In this document: positions 5,820-6,425 of the stretch, piece by piece
How the letters are laid out: every line of letters starts with the position of its first letter
Position numbering within the stretch: the first letter of the stretch is position 1
Origin: 66-474 sp036759545
GTDB lineage: Bacteria > Pseudomonadota > Gammaproteobacteria > Xanthomonadales > Rhodanobacteraceae
NCBI GenBank assembly: GCA_036759545.1
Contig: DAIOUL010000109.1
Span: 1 to 6,425 of the forward strand
DNA length: 6,425 nucleotides
Direction: 5' to 3'
Program-made: the position numbers and the translations under genes
Notes under the pieces: model-generated
Seen by the model: the letters and a program-made list of their open reading frames with translations, nothing else
Database searches by the model: none
Told to the model about the DNA's origin: nothing

Positions 5820-6425
5820 TCAATGCTTGCCGCTGCTCGCTCCGCGTGCGGGCGCGGCCGGTTGCGCCGCGCCCTTGGCCGGAACCGGCGCCACGCTGGA
5901 ACTGTTCGGGGCTGGCGCGCTCGCGGCGGCGGCAGGATGCGCCGTGCTGCTGCCCGACGCCGGCGCGGCTTCCGGACCGGCGACCTGTTCGCCCGGCTGC
6001 GCGGTGTGCAGACCTTCAACGTAACTCGCGACCGCTTCGATGTCGGCTTTCGTCAGTCGCTGCGCGATCGCAGGCATGATCTGCGCGTGCTGTTCCTCGC
6101 CCCAGGTCGTGCCGTCGTGCCATGCCTGCAGCGTCTTCTGTACGTAGTCGGCATGTTGACCGGCCAATTGCGGATAGATCGCGCCCGGATTGCCGTGCCC
6201 ATCCGGACCGTGACATGCCATGCACGCCGGAATGCCGCGCGACGCATCGCCCTCGCGATACAGCTTGCCGCCGGGCACCGCCAACGCCTGATCGGAGACG
6301 CCGGGCAGCGATTCCTTGCCGGCGAAGTACGCGCCGATGTCGTGCATGTCCTGCGGCGACAGCGGCGCGGCCATGCCCTGCATGATCGAGTTCTGCCGCT
6401 CGCCGCTCTTGAACTTCATCAACTG
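5820..6425 (-). CDS. Diheme cytochrome c4, C-terminal part with low-complexity tail
   Basis: A periplasmic electron carrier that in relatives passes electrons between the bc1 complex and terminal oxidases. The frame is open to base 6425, so the start, signal peptide and first heme motif lie outside; 201 residues are visible (numbered here from the edge). QLMKFKSGERQNSIMQGMA with a following AAYFAGK-like helix (1-37) is the end of the first cytochrome domain, including the methionine region for heme 1. The second domain has the heme motif C68-M-A-C71-H72, then YPQLAGQHADY (84-94), a candidate axial methionine M117 in QIMPAIAQRLT, and the closing helix VASYVEGL (132-139). Duplicate domains of this kind define cytochrome c4. 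Residues about 142-201 form an Ala/Pro/Ser-rich tail ending in GKH, beyond the usual c4 fold. An apparent TTG start at 6422 is only an internal leucine codon. The dsbA pair follows after 130 bases. Confidence 0.92.
   Translation of the reverse strand, partial: QLMKFKSGERQNSIMQGMAAPLSPQDMHDIGAYFAGKESLPGVSDQALAVPGGKLYREGDASRGIPACMACHGPDGHGNPGAIYPQLAGQHADYVQKTLQAWHDGTTWGEEQHAQIMPAIAQRLTKADIEAVASYVEGLHTAQPGEQVAGPEAAPASGSSTAHPAAAASAPAPNSSSVAPVPAKGAAQPAAPARGASSGKH

Noticed and set aside
1..6425. A new defence system, prophage or mobile island
   Set aside because: All seven genes belong to known housekeeping or envelope families, codon and base use look even, and no transposase, integrase, flanking repeat or tRNA is visible.

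Overview
This GC-rich window carries seven genes, all on the minus strand and tightly packed, with no mobile element, CRISPR array, tRNA or rRNA. Protein types and gene order (cytochrome c4, two dsbA-type genes, an endonuclease/exonuclease/phosphatase-family gene, slt, an NDUFA9-like oxidoreductase, cca) suggest a gammaproteobacterium of the Xanthomonadales/Lysobacterales (Xanthomonadaceae or Rhodanobacteraceae). This placement rests on recalled family resemblance and synteny, not on a search.

In the direction of transcription (right to left): the C-terminal part of a diheme cytochrome c4 (5820 to beyond 6425) is followed by a 130-base gap holding a strong GC hairpin. Next come a soluble periplasmic DsbA with a CPVC active site (4994-5689) and a lipoprotein DsbA with the canonical CPHC site (4263-4997), joined by an ATGA start/stop overlap. 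After a 90-base gap comes an EEP-superfamily hydrolase (3375-4172, GTG start). After a 61-base gap comes a Slt70-type soluble lytic transglycosylase (1211-3313). Only 10 bases later begins an NDUFA9-like extended-SDR protein (232-1200). The 5' end of cca, the tRNA CCA-adding enzyme (from 197 to beyond base 1), lies 34 bases further on.

The theme is mostly the cell envelope. Cytochrome c4 carries electrons in the periplasm, the DsbA pair oxidises cysteines of exported proteins, and Slt cleaves peptidoglycan. Slt has a cysteine pair (C139/C171) at the place where E. coli Slt70 is recalled to have a disulfide, so it is a plausible substrate of the neighbouring DsbA enzymes. The EEP hydrolase, the NDUFA9-like protein and Cca lack export signals and are probably cytoplasmic. 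They look like co-transcribed neighbours rather than parts of one pathway.

I see no convincing undescribed system. The points worth a second look are the divergent DsbA pair, a Lys-to-Arg change at the expected YxxxK motif of the SDR-like protein, low-complexity C-terminal tails on Slt and cytochrome c4, a 16-base tandem duplication spanning a stop codon, and three intergenic hairpins.
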